Origin: Companilactobacillus bobalius
GTDB lineage: Bacteria > Bacillota > Bacilli > Lactobacillales > Lactobacillaceae
Direction: 5' to 3'
Length of the DNA stretch: 64,000 nucleotides
Assembly (NCBI RefSeq): GCF_009764355.1
Contig: NZ_LNUA01000011.1
Coordinates: 124,001-188,000, forward strand
Both the position numbers and the translations under genes were made by a program. Below the pieces are notes generated by a model. That model was given only the letters and a program-made list of their open reading frames with translations. It was not told the origin of the DNA and did no database searches. Every line of letters begins with the position of its first letter. The stretch's first letter is position 1. This document shows positions 35,980 to 44,705 of the stretch, piece by piece.

Positions 35980-36018
35980 GTAGATAATTTCGGTAAGGAT
36001 TATCTATAATACTTTTTT
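35980..36018 (+). terminator. Terminator of the early operon
   Basis: TAGATAAT/ATTATCTA hairpin followed by ATAC and six T. Confidence 0.7.
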
Positions 36019-36088
36019 GTAGCACTTTGTTGACCTCCTTTTCTATAATATGTTTTCGATTAGTTAATGCCAAAGCTTAACTCAAGTT

Positions 36089-36158
36089 TGGACTGAATCA
36101 GTTGGGGTTTACAGCAGGGATGACCTCTGTAATTGATGGTTCGATTCCATCCAGTCCA
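36089..36158 (+). tRNA. tRNA-like element 1 (degenerate)
   Basis: Acceptor TGGACTG/CAGTCCA and T-arm GATGG-TTCGATT-CCATC are perfect. The D-arm is not recognisable, and the anticodon arm (ACAG-C-AGG with CCT-CTGT) has a five-base loop without T33. Not a normal decoding tRNA. Confidence 0.4.
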
Positions 36159-36249
36159 TTTTGCTAGCCGTGAAACTTATACCACTATTCGTACGTGGTT
36201 GACACCGTGATGATGAGGGGTCAGACGTGATACCGTAAAGGTTAGTAGT

Positions 36250-36316
36250 AGTGTGATAGTTTAATGGTAAAACACTGACAGTGTCGGCGATGCAGGTTCG
36301 AGTCCTGCTCATGCTA
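36250..36316 (+). tRNA. tRNA-like element 2 with short anticodon arm
   Basis: Acceptor AGTGTGA/TCATGCT, D-arm GTTT/AAAC and T-arm GCAGG/CCTGC all pair, but only 18 bases lie between D- and T-arms instead of about 23. The best fold is CTGAC-AGT-GTCGG with a three-base loop, so no normal anticodon loop. Confidence 0.45.
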
Positions 36317-36406
36317 TTGTGGGAGTGCCAGCTTCCACGTTAAAAGTATTAAATATTTGAGTTCCTCCTTTCGGATATAATTGGGCTGGTTAATCCTAGC
36401 CAATAT

Positions 36407-36477
36407 TGTGTAGTAGCCAAGTGGTAAGGCAACAGACTTTGACTCTGTGAGCATAGGTTCAACTCCTATCTGCACAA
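36407..36477 (+). tRNA. Phage tRNA-Gln (TTG)
   Basis: Acceptor TGTGTAG/CTGCACA, D-stem GCC/GGC, anticodon arm ACAGA-CTTTGAC-TCTGT and T-arm ATAGG/CCTAT are all intact. It reads the same codon as the host tRNA at 19719. Confidence 0.93.
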
Positions 36478-36753
36478 TTGATTGTCGTAAAGCAATCATA
36501 AAATATAAAAGAAAGAGCTTTTAGTTCTTTTAATTTGCAAACAACAGCAGTAGTCAGTGGTGAAAAGGGTAACACAGGATGATGAGATAGTGTAAAGGGC
36601 TATTGATATGTATATCGCCTCCGTTTGATACGACTCTAACGTAGCGTACGTAGTCGAGAGCGTGGCAAGACAATTCAAACATGCATGGTTCGATTCCATA
36701 CCTGACGATGGTTCCAAAATAATATATAGGTGGAGAAACCCTATATTTACTAG

Positions 36754-36783
36754 AAAACACTATCTTAATCGATGGTGTTTTTA
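36754..36783 (+). terminator. Terminator of the noncoding region
   Basis: AAACACTA paired with TGGTGTTT, followed by T5. Confidence 0.6.
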
Positions 36784-36819
36784 TATAATCTTCTTGAGAA
36801 ACTTTTCAGGAGGAAATTA

Positions 36820-37176
36820 ATGGTAGTATACTCGGAGATATCTAATATGCTTAAAGACATTTCAAAAATTGCAAAGAAAATCAATGATTCAGAATTGAAT
36901 TCTTCAATTATTGAACTTCAAGGACAAGTAATGGATTTATATAATGAAAACATTGAATTAGTTCATGATGTTGCTACATTAAAGAAAGAAAGAGATATTA
37001 CAAAACAAGTAGCATTTGGTAAAAATGGATACGTATTTGTCAGTGATGACGGACCATATTGTCCCGGTTGTTATGGAAGTAAAAACAATCTTGTTAGATT
37101 AACCCCGGATGGAAGTTCAAGACATTATTATAAATGTTCTAGTTGTAAATCAACATTTGATGTTCCTGCATCATAA
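36820..37176 (+). CDS. Coiled-coil zinc-ribbon phage protein
   Basis: 118 residues from ATG 36820 (AGGAGGAAA upstream). The N-terminal 65 residues form a coiled coil (NSSIIELQGQVMDLYNENIE). The end holds a four-Cys zinc ribbon (CPGC then CSSC). Possibly nucleic-acid binding; function unknown. Confidence 0.7.
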   Translation: MVVYSEISNMLKDISKIAKKINDSELNSSIIELQGQVMDLYNENIELVHDVATLKKERDITKQVAFGKNGYVFVSDDGPYCPGCYGSKNNLVRLTPDGSSRHYYKCSSCKSTFDVPAS

Positions 37177-37257
37177 AGATTTGCCTATTTGAATTTGTAA
37201 CCACTTCTTTCAAGATTGAAATTATTTATTGAATCATATAAAAAATAGGATATATAT

Positions 37258-37350
37258 ATGATTGATAGTCTGACAATTTATTTGTTAGTTGATTTTATTA
37301 CAGTGCTAATAATATCGATATTAATTACTAAATACTTTAAAGATAAATAA
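37258..37350 (+). CDS. 30-residue membrane peptide
   Basis: MIDSLTIYLLVDFITVLIIS, then a short hydrophobic and basic end. TAGGAT upstream is a weak ribosome site. It sits between the zinc-ribbon gene and a terminator. Confidence 0.35.
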   Translation: MIDSLTIYLLVDFITVLIISILITKYFKDK

Positions 37351-37353
37351 TTA

Positions 37354-37383
37354 GAGGTCACATCAAACGATGTGGTCTTTTTA
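37354..37383 (+). terminator. Intrinsic terminator before the packaging genes
   Basis: AGGTCACATC/GATGTGGTCT hairpin plus T5. Confidence 0.8.
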
Positions 37384-37476
37384 TTTACAAAAAAGCCACG
37401 ATAAAAGTTGTAGCAATTTAAGCGTTCAATTTAGATTTTAAAGCATCGGAAAAGTTAACATCAACATAGATAGTTA

Positions 37477-37552
37477 TGTATCGGTTGGAAGGTTGGTATC
37501 TTATTAGTTTCCTTAGCTAATAAAATTGGTTCGATTCCAGTAGCCGAAATAG
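37477..37552 (+). other. tRNA-like remnant
   Basis: T-arm ATTGG-TTCGATT-CCAGT and a six-pair acceptor (TCGGTT/AGCCGA) stand on either side of a long hairpin (TTATTAG/CTAATAA). No normal D-arm or anticodon loop. Ends just before the ribosome site of the next gene. Confidence 0.35.
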
Positions 37553-37567
37553 ATTGGAGGTATGTCA

Positions 37568-37852
37568 ATGAACAGACTACAAAAGAAACACATCAAGGAA
37601 TATCTTGATGAGAACAGGATGAGCATGGATGAGATACAGCAAGCCTTCCTTGACTCATTCACAATGAATCAAGTATCTAATGAGGAAGCTGCTGCTCTGT
37701 TTGTATCACTGATGCGCAACATGCTACTCATGCCACACAACGCTGCTCAACTGGAAGAGTTGGATATTGATCCTAAGAAGCTGAGTGTTGACGCCATCAC
37801 TGAACTAATAGGTGTATGGGCTAAAGAGTATATCAAAGGTATGAAGAAGTAA
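37568..37852 (+). CDS. Hypothetical protein next to the HNH/cos region
   Basis: 94 residues, helical (NRLQKKHIKEYLDENRMSMD), GGAGG eight bases before ATG 37568. Codon use is visibly less AT-rich than in the neighbouring genes (GAG, CTG, AAG, CAG frequent), shared with the following HNH gene, so the pair may have entered together. Confidence 0.6.
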   Translation: MNRLQKKHIKEYLDENRMSMDEIQQAFLDSFTMNQVSNEEAAALFVSLMRNMLLMPHNAAQLEELDIDPKKLSVDAITELIGVWAKEYIKGMKK

Positions 37853-37853
37853 C

Positions 37854-38183
37854 ATGAACTTAATGACTGATGACATGTTACATAAACTAAGAGACTGGAT
37901 TGCTAATGATGATGTGATTAAGTTCTATCACACAAGAGAGTGGCAACGAGTGAGATCGGCAAGGCTGAAGTTAGATCATGAAGAGTGTCAGGTATGCAAG
38001 ACACAAGGCAAGCATACACATGCTACTACTGTTCATCACATCAAACATGTTCGTGATTATCCTTTACAAGCATTAAGTTTAAGTAACACCGAGACGATAT
38101 GCAGGGTACATCATAATCAGGAGCATCCAGAAAAGTTAGAAGCATTTCATAAAGACAAATTTGAGAATGAAGAACGTTGGTAG
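37854..38183 (+). CDS. HNH endonuclease of the packaging module
   Basis: 109 residues. HNH core visible: CQVCKTQGKHTHATTVHHIK (zinc Cys pair and His-His), then SNTETICRVHHNQEH. In cos-type phages such proteins work with the terminase in cos cleavage. It starts one base after the previous stop codon. Confidence 0.88.
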   Translation: MNLMTDDMLHKLRDWIANDDVIKFYHTREWQRVRSARLKLDHEECQVCKTQGKHTHATTVHHIKHVRDYPLQALSLSNTETICRVHHNQEHPEKLEAFHKDKFENEERW

Positions 38184-38296
38184 CACCCCCCCGGTCAAAC
38201 CAAACGGCAAATCCCTTGGGGAGACAAACAACGGGATAGGGTGAAGACTTAACAAATTTATTGATTCTCACATGAGAGGGGGGTGTATTAAAAATT
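38184..38296. other. Candidate cos region
   Basis: 113 noncoding bases between HNH and terS. GCACCCCCCC (from 38181) at the left and AGGGGGGTGT (from 38275) at the right form an inverted repeat, the only strongly G/C-rich stretches nearby. Place and pattern suit a cos site, but the cut positions cannot be read here. Confidence 0.45.
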
Positions 38297-38620
38297 GTGG
38301 TTGGAAAGAAGGCAATAAATGCTAAGCATTTGAGAGAATCGTTGCAAAATCAACTAAAATCCATGGAAGCTGATACACCTCATTTTGAGGATTTGGTAAA
38401 TGATTATGTTAGTTTTTTTGATATAAAAAATGACTTAATTAAAGATATTAAAGCTCGTGGTGTATCAATTGAGTGGAAAAACGGTGACAAACAACATGGT
38501 TTTAAAAAGAATGACTCGATATCAGAGCTAGTAAAAGTTAATGCACAGATGTTAAAAATATTACAGCAACTACATATTGAAACGATTGAAGGTGAGCCTG
38601 AAGAAGATGACGATTTCTAA
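38297..38620 (+). CDS. terS: Terminase small subunit (P27-like)
   Basis: 107 residues from GTG 38297 with GGGGGGTG upstream. Helical P27-type pattern (DLVNDYVSFFDIKNDLIKDI, NAQMLKILQQLHIE). It recognises phage DNA for packaging. The end overlaps terL by 14 bases. Confidence 0.8.
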   Translation: MVGKKAINAKHLRESLQNQLKSMEADTPHFEDLVNDYVSFFDIKNDLIKDIKARGVSIEWKNGDKQHGFKKNDSISELVKVNAQMLKILQQLHIETIEGEPEEDDDF

Positions 38621-40253
38621 AGTAAAATATCATCCTGCTATCGATGAATACATGAATGGTGTTTTATCTGGTAAGATCGTTGCCTGTAAAGAACAAATCC
38701 AATTAATGCACTTTCTAATTGATAAATTGGCTGATCTACATGCTGTTTTAAGAACTGATTTGATAGATGCGGCCTTGGAGAATATTGAAAAACATTTTGT
38801 ATGGAAACTTCTTCCATGGGAAAAATTTATTTTGGCCTTTGTACATGGAGCATTTTATGATGATGGAAGCTTAATGTTTGATGAATTTCTAGTTCTGTTA
38901 GGTCGTGGTGGTGGTAAGACTGGTTTCATGTCAGTTGAAGAGTGGTTACTAGCTAGTAAGCAAGGTATTAGAAATTATGATGTTGATATTGTAGCTACTT
39001 CTGAAGAACAAGCCACTACTTCTTTTAATGAAATTTGGGATTTGCTTGATAGTAATCCACGTAAATATAAAAAATATTTTCAGTGGACTAAAAAGCTAAT
39101 TAAATATAAAAAAACTAATTCTAAAATAAAATACCGAACTAGCAACGCTAATACTAAAGATGGTGGGCGACCTGGTGCGGTATTTTTTGATGAAATTCAC
39201 GCTTATAAAGATGAAGAAACTATCAACGTTTTTACTTCCGGACTTGGTAAGAAACCTTATCCACGTAGATTTTACATGACCACTGATGGATATAATCGTG
39301 AGGGCTTCTTGGACAATTTGAAAGATGAGAGTGAGATGGTTCTTGCTGGCGAACGTCCTAAGCGAAGAATGTTTCCGTTCATTTGTAAGCTTGATAGTCC
39401 TGATGAATGGGAAGATGAAACAATGTGGGAAAAAGCTAATCCATCATTGATTTATTTTCCAACGTTAAAACAAGAAATGGAATCAGAGTTTGAAAAAGCT
39501 CATGATCGAGATCAGGCACGTATCGAATTTATGACTAAGCGGATGAATATTCCAGCAAGTAAGGCACAATCACCTGTTGCCAGTTGGGATAACATCAAGG
39601 CAACTAACCAAACTACTCCAGATTTACGTGGTAGAAGTTGTATTGTGGGAATTGATTTTTCTGACACAATGGATTTCTGTGGTATAGGTTTGTTATTTAA
39701 AATTGGGAATAAATATTACTGGAAACACCACTCACTGATTAACTACAAAGCACTGGAACATAGGAAGTACAAAGTTCCACTAGATGTAGCAAAAGAAAAA
39801 GGATTTATTAAAATTATTGACGACGAAACCAACCGGCCTAAGTACGTAGTTGATTGGATATTGGAACAAGCAAAATATTATGACATCAAGGATATTGCAG
39901 CCGATACGTTTAGACGAAATTACTTACAGCAAGAGTTTACTAATAATGGTTTTGGCGAACTATTAGCAGCAAGAACCGGTATCAAAACACATACTGATCT
40001 GGAAAATACGATTGATGATTTGTTTGCTTATCATAATATTGTTTATGTTGATGATGACTTTATGATGCGCTGGTATACAAATAACGTTTATAAAGATCGT
40101 GATAGCAGAGGAAATATTGAATATAAAAAAATTGAACCAAAGCTAAGAAAAACAGATGGGTTCTTTGCGTTTCTAAATGCATTCCAATTTAGAGATAAAC
40201 TAGATGTTCCGGTTGCTACATATCACAGAACATTAAGAACTCATACTTACTAG
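38607..40253 (+). CDS. terL: Terminase large subunit
   Basis: 548 residues. ATPase domain with Walker A LLGRGGGKTGF and Walker B AVFFDEIH; nuclease domain with the metal-binding GIDFSDTMDF and ADTFRRNYL region. It pumps DNA into the prohead and cuts it. ATG 38607 overlaps terS; the weak site AAGGTGAG is 11 bases upstream. Confidence 0.95.
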   Translation: MTISKVKYHPAIDEYMNGVLSGKIVACKEQIQLMHFLIDKLADLHAVLRTDLIDAALENIEKHFVWKLLPWEKFILAFVHGAFYDDGSLMFDEFLVLLGRGGGKTGFMSVEEWLLASKQGIRNYDVDIVATSEEQATTSFNEIWDLLDSNPRKYKKYFQWTKKLIKYKKTNSKIKYRTSNANTKDGGRPGAVFFDEIHAYKDEETINVFTSGLGKKPYPRRFYMTTDGYNREGFLDNLKDESEMVLAGERPKRRMFPFICKLDSPDEWEDETMWEKANPSLIYFPTLKQEMESEFEKAHDRDQARIEFMTKRMNIPASKAQSPVASWDNIKATNQTTPDLRGRSCIVGIDFSDTMDFCGIGLLFKIGNKYYWKHHSLINYKALEHRKYKVPLDVAKEKGFIKIIDDETNRPKYVVDWILEQAKYYDIKDIAADTFRRNYLQQEFTNNGFGELLAARTGIKTHTDLENTIDDLFAYHNIVYVDDDFMMRWYTNNVYKDRDSRGNIEYKKIEPKLRKTDGFFAFLNAFQFRDKLDVPVATYHRTLRTHTY

Positions 40254-40268
40254 AAAGGAGGTGAGCGG

Positions 40269-41576
40269 TTGGGATTTTTTGATTTATTTAAAAATAATGA
40301 ACCAGTTAGAGTTACTGAGTCACAACAAGCCATAGACCTACGAAAAAAGCAGTATAAGTTGTTTGAAGATTACATTAATTCTTCGACAACTAATACTGCT
40401 TTTAAGTTATATGCAATTCAGCTGTGTATTAATCGAATTGCTAATGCTTTAGTGAAATGTGATTTTCAAACCTTTAAGAAGGGCGAAAGATTTCAAGGGG
40501 ATGTTTGGTATCAATTAAACATTGAGCCTAATCAAAATCAAAATGCAGCTGATTTTTGGAATAAAGTTATTTATCAGATGGTAATGAACGAAGATGGAGC
40601 CTTAGTTATTCAATCAAGAGTTGACGGATCATTGATAGTAGCAGATGATTTTACGTTTCATGAATATGCTTTTAAACCAAATATTTACTCAAATATTTTA
40701 GTTAATAACTATTCTATGAACAGTAGTTTTTTGGAAAATGAAGTATTTCATTTGAAACTGAATAACTCAAAAGTTAAATCTTTGTTTGACGGTATCTTTG
40801 AGCAGTACGGCTCATTGCTGAATGGCGCAATTAAAAACTATAACAGGAGTAATGCGATTAAGTACGCTTTGAATATTGATTCCACATTTGACCAATTAAA
40901 ACAGAAACCGGTTATTGATGAGAATGGTACTCAAGTTACTGATGAGAACGGTACTCCGTTAACTGAATATGACACTGTTATTGATGATTTGTTTGGTGAA
41001 CGTTTAAAAGGGGTCTTTAGTGATAAAGATTCAGTTACACCTTTAGAATCTGGTTTAACGCTTAATGATTTGAATTCAACTGGTAACAGTAAGTCCTCAG
41101 GCAGTGCTGCTAACAAAACCACTAGAGATATTTCAGCAATGGTCAGTGACATTGTAGATATGTCAGCTGATGCTTTTATGATTCCTCGTGGATTGTTAAA
41201 AGGTGATACAGCTGACATTGACGGAATGACCGATAACTTTATCTCATTCTGTATCAATCCGATAGCTGAACAAATTGAAGATGAAATCAATCGAAAAATG
41301 TTTGGTCAAAAGAATGTTTCCAAAAGAACATACTGCAAGATTAGAACTGATAAGATTAGAAATTACGATCTCACTAAGATTGCTAATTCTGCTGAATTGA
41401 TTAGTCGTATTGGTGTTTGGTCTGTTAATGACATTTTGAATTTTATGGATTATGAACCAATCAAGGAAGATTGGGCTGATAAACATATTATTAGTAAGAA
41501 TTACAGTCTGGTTGAAGATGATTTGAAGGGTGGTGAGAATAATAATGACGAAGGAAATGAAAATGAAAAAGATTAA
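40269..41576 (+). CDS. Portal protein (HK97 type)
   Basis: 435 residues from TTG 40269 with AAAGGAGGTG upstream. Phage_portal pattern (LYAIQLCINRIANALVKCDF; NQNAADFWNKVIYQMVMNED; MSADAFMIPRGLLKGD). Forms the dodecameric DNA channel. The acidic tail overlaps the protease gene. Confidence 0.92.
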   Translation: MGFFDLFKNNEPVRVTESQQAIDLRKKQYKLFEDYINSSTTNTAFKLYAIQLCINRIANALVKCDFQTFKKGERFQGDVWYQLNIEPNQNQNAADFWNKVIYQMVMNEDGALVIQSRVDGSLIVADDFTFHEYAFKPNIYSNILVNNYSMNSSFLENEVFHLKLNNSKVKSLFDGIFEQYGSLLNGAIKNYNRSNAIKYALNIDSTFDQLKQKPVIDENGTQVTDENGTPLTEYDTVIDDLFGERLKGVFSDKDSVTPLESGLTLNDLNSTGNSKSSGSAANKTTRDISAMVSDIVDMSADAFMIPRGLLKGDTADIDGMTDNFISFCINPIAEQIEDEINRKMFGQKNVSKRTYCKIRTDKIRNYDLTKIANSAELISRIGVWSVNDILNFMDYEPIKEDWADKHIISKNYSLVEDDLKGGENNNDEGNENEKD

Positions 41577-42348
41577 AACTGTTTTTAATTTAGTACAAAA
41601 TGAAAATGAACCTGCAAGACTAAATTTATATGGGTTCATTGGTCAAACATTTTGGAATGAAGATGAGCAATCAATTACTGCTAAAGCAGTTGCAAAAGCC
41701 TTATCAGAAATTGATAGTGATGAAGTCGATGTTCATATTAATTCTTATGGCGGTATAGCATTCGAGGGTATCGGTATTTACAACCAACTTAAGCAATCAA
41801 ATAAAAAAATTAATATTTATATTGATGCAATCGCTGCAAGTGCCGCATCAGTCATTGCAATGGCTGGCGACACTATTTTTATGCCAGAAAATGCTCAGAT
41901 TATGGTACATCATGCTGCTACAGATGTTTATGGAAATGTGGAAGAATTAACCAAGGCCATTCAAGGATTGAATGCTATGGATGAATCCATGATTAAGACA
42001 TATGAAACAAGATTCGTTGGCACAGAAGAAGAATTAATCAAGCTGATGGATGATGAAACATATCTGAATGCTGAGGAAGCTATTGCCTTGGGATTTGCAG
42101 ATGAAATTGTTGATTCAGCAGCAAATGATGACGAGGATTCTACTGAAGAAAATGTTAAACAATCATTATTTGCTAAGTATTCAGGTAATCAAATGGTTGC
42201 TAGAAAAAATTCTAGAATTACATCAGCTCAAATTACATCAAATGGAATTCAATATGAAGAAAAAGTACCTATTGAAGACAATCATGAGACAACAGCCGAA
42301 TCAATGGCTAGTAAATTTGCTAAATTTATTGCGGAAGAAGGAAATTAA
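41563..42348 (+). CDS. ClpP-like prohead protease
   Basis: 261 residues from ATG 41563 (AAGGAA seven bases upstream; ATG 41545 and 41557 fit less well). ClpP fold with Gly-rich HINSYGGIAFEG, Ser in IAASAASVIAM and His in IMVHHAATD. It matures the capsid. Confidence 0.93.
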   Translation: MKKIKTVFNLVQNENEPARLNLYGFIGQTFWNEDEQSITAKAVAKALSEIDSDEVDVHINSYGGIAFEGIGIYNQLKQSNKKINIYIDAIAASAASVIAMAGDTIFMPENAQIMVHHAATDVYGNVEELTKAIQGLNAMDESMIKTYETRFVGTEEELIKLMDDETYLNAEEAIALGFADEIVDSAANDDEDSTEENVKQSLFAKYSGNQMVARKNSRITSAQITSNGIQYEEKVPIEDNHETTAESMASKFAKFIAEEGN

Positions 42349-42351
42349 TAA

Positions 42352-43680
42352 ATGAAAAATCCAGATTTAAATACACAAGAAGTAAAAGATGCACGTATTG
42401 CTATGTTTAAGGCAATGCGTGATGGTGATGACAATGCTCAAGAAGAGGCGTTTGGAGAGTTTGCAACATCTTTACAAAATTCAATCGGTGCTACTGCTAT
42501 GAAGCATGTTCAACAAATGAATACAGAAATGAATGATGAAAAGATTCTTGAAACACGTGGAATTCGTAGACCGATGACCTCCAACGAACGAAAGTTCTTT
42601 GCGGATGCTGCTAAAAAACAATCATTCGAAAATTTAGATGAAACACTTCCTGAAACAGTAGTTGAGGACGTATTATCACGTATTAAGGAAGACCATCCAT
42701 TGCTAGCAGCTATTGATACTCAAAATGTGACAGCCTTGATGAAATTAATTTATGCTGATCCTACTAAGAAAACAGCATTCTGGGGCACAGTACCATCAGA
42801 CATTAAACAAATCTTGTTAGATGGATTTAAAACATTATCACTAGAATCAAGCAAACTATCTGGATTTCTTGCCATTCCTAAAGGATTCTTCAAGCTTGGA
42901 CCTGCATATTTGTCTGAGTATGTAACAACATTTTTAGAGGAAACCATGAGTGCAACGCTTGAAACAGCAGTTGTTCAAGGAAATGGGAAACTTCAACCAA
43001 TTGGTATGATTAAGAAATTAAGTGGTGCCGTTGACGGAGTTTATAAAGATAAGGAAACAGTTGCTGTAAATGATTTGAAGCCATTGTCATTAGCTGGAAT
43101 TCATGCAGCTTTAACAAAGGCCAAGACAGCTAATGGACCAATTTCAGTTATGGTTAACCCTATGACATACTGGTCAAAGCTATTCCCACAATTGGCTGTT
43201 AATGATGCTGACAACAACTGGCATTTAATTACTTTGCCAACTGGAGATACAATTATTCAATCATATGCAGTTCCAGAGGATAGATTAATTTTTGGATTTA
43301 CAAAAAATTATGTATTAGGTGTTTCGGGTTCTGTTGAGTTTAATCAATACGATCAAACCTTAGCAATCGAAGACATGTATTTATTCATTGCTAAGTTTTT
43401 TGGTATGGGTGTTGCCAAGAATCAAAATGCATTCTTTGTTGCTGATATTTCAGGTATGGAAGGCGCTAAGGTTCCAGAACTTGAAGGAGATCCAGATGTA
43501 CATAAAGCCGGTAAAATTGGTGATGTAACGGAAGAAGGCTCTTTTGATTCAAAGGGAACAACTAAGCCTACGACAGATCAAACTGTAGCTGAAATTAAAG
43601 CGTGGCTAGATAATCAAAAGATTGATTACACAGGGAAGACATCCAAGGATGACCTATTATCCTTAGTCCCAGCTGAATAG
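42352..43680 (+). CDS. Major capsid protein with C-terminal HeH-like domain
   Basis: 442 residues. An HK97-type N-terminal delta region (about 1-100) precedes the capsid fold (DTQNVTALMKLIYADPTKKT; YLSEYVTTFLEETMSATLET). After about 385 a Thr/Gly linker leads to TVAEIKAWLDNQKIDYTGKT, an HeH/LEM-like helical motif that is extra to the HK97 fold. Three bases after the protease gene. Confidence 0.9.
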   Translation: MKNPDLNTQEVKDARIAMFKAMRDGDDNAQEEAFGEFATSLQNSIGATAMKHVQQMNTEMNDEKILETRGIRRPMTSNERKFFADAAKKQSFENLDETLPETVVEDVLSRIKEDHPLLAAIDTQNVTALMKLIYADPTKKTAFWGTVPSDIKQILLDGFKTLSLESSKLSGFLAIPKGFFKLGPAYLSEYVTTFLEETMSATLETAVVQGNGKLQPIGMIKKLSGAVDGVYKDKETVAVNDLKPLSLAGIHAALTKAKTANGPISVMVNPMTYWSKLFPQLAVNDADNNWHLITLPTGDTIIQSYAVPEDRLIFGFTKNYVLGVSGSVEFNQYDQTLAIEDMYLFIAKFFGMGVAKNQNAFFVADISGMEGAKVPELEGDPDVHKAGKIGDVTEEGSFDSKGTTKPTTDQTVAEIKAWLDNQKIDYTGKTSKDDLLSLVPAE

Positions 43681-43696
43681 CTTGTGGAGGTAATTA

Positions 43697-44014
43697 ATGG
43701 ATTATAGAGTAGACGATAAGTTGCTAACACAAGTAAAGAGTGAACTTCAAATTACCTTTACTGAACGTGACGACAGCTTGAGAAAAGCTATCCAACGAGG
43801 GATGGCGTTTATTTCCAGTCGAGTTGGACCGGTTAAATTTGTGGGTGATACAGAAACAGAGATTGTAGCAAATGATTTGCTAATGAATTACTGTCGCTAT
43901 TATTGGGATGGCTATCGACAGATGTTTCCGATTGATTATCAAAGCGATATCCTACATCTTCAAATTCTAAATGGTTCATCTAGGAGGTCTTTCAATGAAG
44001 CGAAGGCTGACTAA
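43697..44014 (+). CDS. Head-tail connector (gp6-like)
   Basis: 105 residues, helical gp6-like connector (LTQVKSELQITFTERDDSLR, LLMNYCRYYWDGYRQMF). Sits under the portal. The end overlaps the next gene by 20 bases. Confidence 0.8.
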   Translation: MDYRVDDKLLTQVKSELQITFTERDDSLRKAIQRGMAFISSRVGPVKFVGDTETEIVANDLLMNYCRYYWDGYRQMFPIDYQSDILHLQILNGSSRRSFNEAKAD

Positions 44015-44342
44015 TTTTACCGATGGTGTTTTACACTACGGAACAATAAAAACTAAGCGTAACGAACTGAAAGAGAAAATTGGCTTCGATTTAATCGAAG
44101 CTGGATTTCTCTTTTTTGATTACAAACAAATCCGTCAAGAAGATGAAGAATTATTCGATTCTGGAAAGGATCAAACATCTAATTTAAAGGTTGAAACTTT
44201 TTTTGTTCCAGGAATCGATAAAAACATTCAAAAAGTAGCTATCAATGATGATTACTATGAAATTGAATACATCGATTTGTCCACGGATAGACAAAAAATG
44301 TTCTGGTATTTAACTAAGGAAGGAAACCTAAATGAAATTTAA
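43995..44342 (+). CDS. Head closure/head-tail adaptor
   Basis: 115 residues from ATG 43995, with AGGAGGT before it. Beta-rich protein (FTDGVLHYGTIKTKRNELKE, YYEIEYIDLSTDRQ). Assigned by order in the connector module. Confidence 0.65.
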   Translation: MKRRLTNFTDGVLHYGTIKTKRNELKEKIGFDLIEAGFLFFDYKQIRQEDEELFDSGKDQTSNLKVETFFVPGIDKNIQKVAINDDYYEIEYIDLSTDRQKMFWYLTKEGNLNEI

Positions 44343-44703
44343 TGACACATTAAATCTTGATGAATTCATTGAAATTATGAATGCACAGGCTTATCCACTT
44401 TTTGATACCTCTTTAGGAAAAGACGAAATTGTTTCAAATAAATCCTTCTTTGTTTATTCAAAGAAGGGTGCTATCAGACCTTCGGATAACGATAGAAATC
44501 AATTTCTGAAGGATTTCACATTATCATTTGTCACACGTGATAGTTCAACAATCAATGTCTTGTCGCTTGCTGAAAGTCTTAAAAAAGCTAGATTACGCTT
44601 CACAGGCTCTGAAGTGGAAAATGGTAAGTTTACTGATAGCAACGAAGAGGCCGAGATGACCACTCTTAATTTTGTTCATGTAATCAAAGTAGGTGAGTGG
44701 TAA
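44332..44703 (+). CDS. Connector/tail-completion protein
   Basis: 123 residues (LDEFIEIMNAQAYPLFDTSL; RNQFLKDFTLSFVTRDSSTI). Pattern and size fit tail-terminator-like proteins. It overlaps the adaptor gene by 11 bases. Confidence 0.6.
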   Translation: MKFNDTLNLDEFIEIMNAQAYPLFDTSLGKDEIVSNKSFFVYSKKGAIRPSDNDRNQFLKDFTLSFVTRDSSTINVLSLAESLKKARLRFTGSEVENGKFTDSNEEAEMTTLNFVHVIKVGEW

Positions 44704-44705
44704 TA

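Larger units (their letters stand above)
36044..36783 (+). ncRNA. Noncoding prophage region with tRNA and tRNA-like elements
   Basis: About 740 bases between an early terminator and the next gene hold no credible ORF. A TATAAT at 36044-36049 could start a transcript and the hairpin at 36754-36783 ends it. Inside are two degenerate tRNA-like elements, one good tRNA-Gln, hairpins at 36318-36340 and 36381-36404, and a further T-arm-like sequence (about 36683-36700). Large structured phage RNAs of the GOLLD/ROOL kind are known to sit beside tRNAs, but I cannot match this region to either. Confidence 0.45.

Noticed and set aside
36109..36760. Several minus-strand ORFs of 61-73 residues
   Set aside because: They are antisense to the tRNA and tRNA-like elements and have no ribosome sites.
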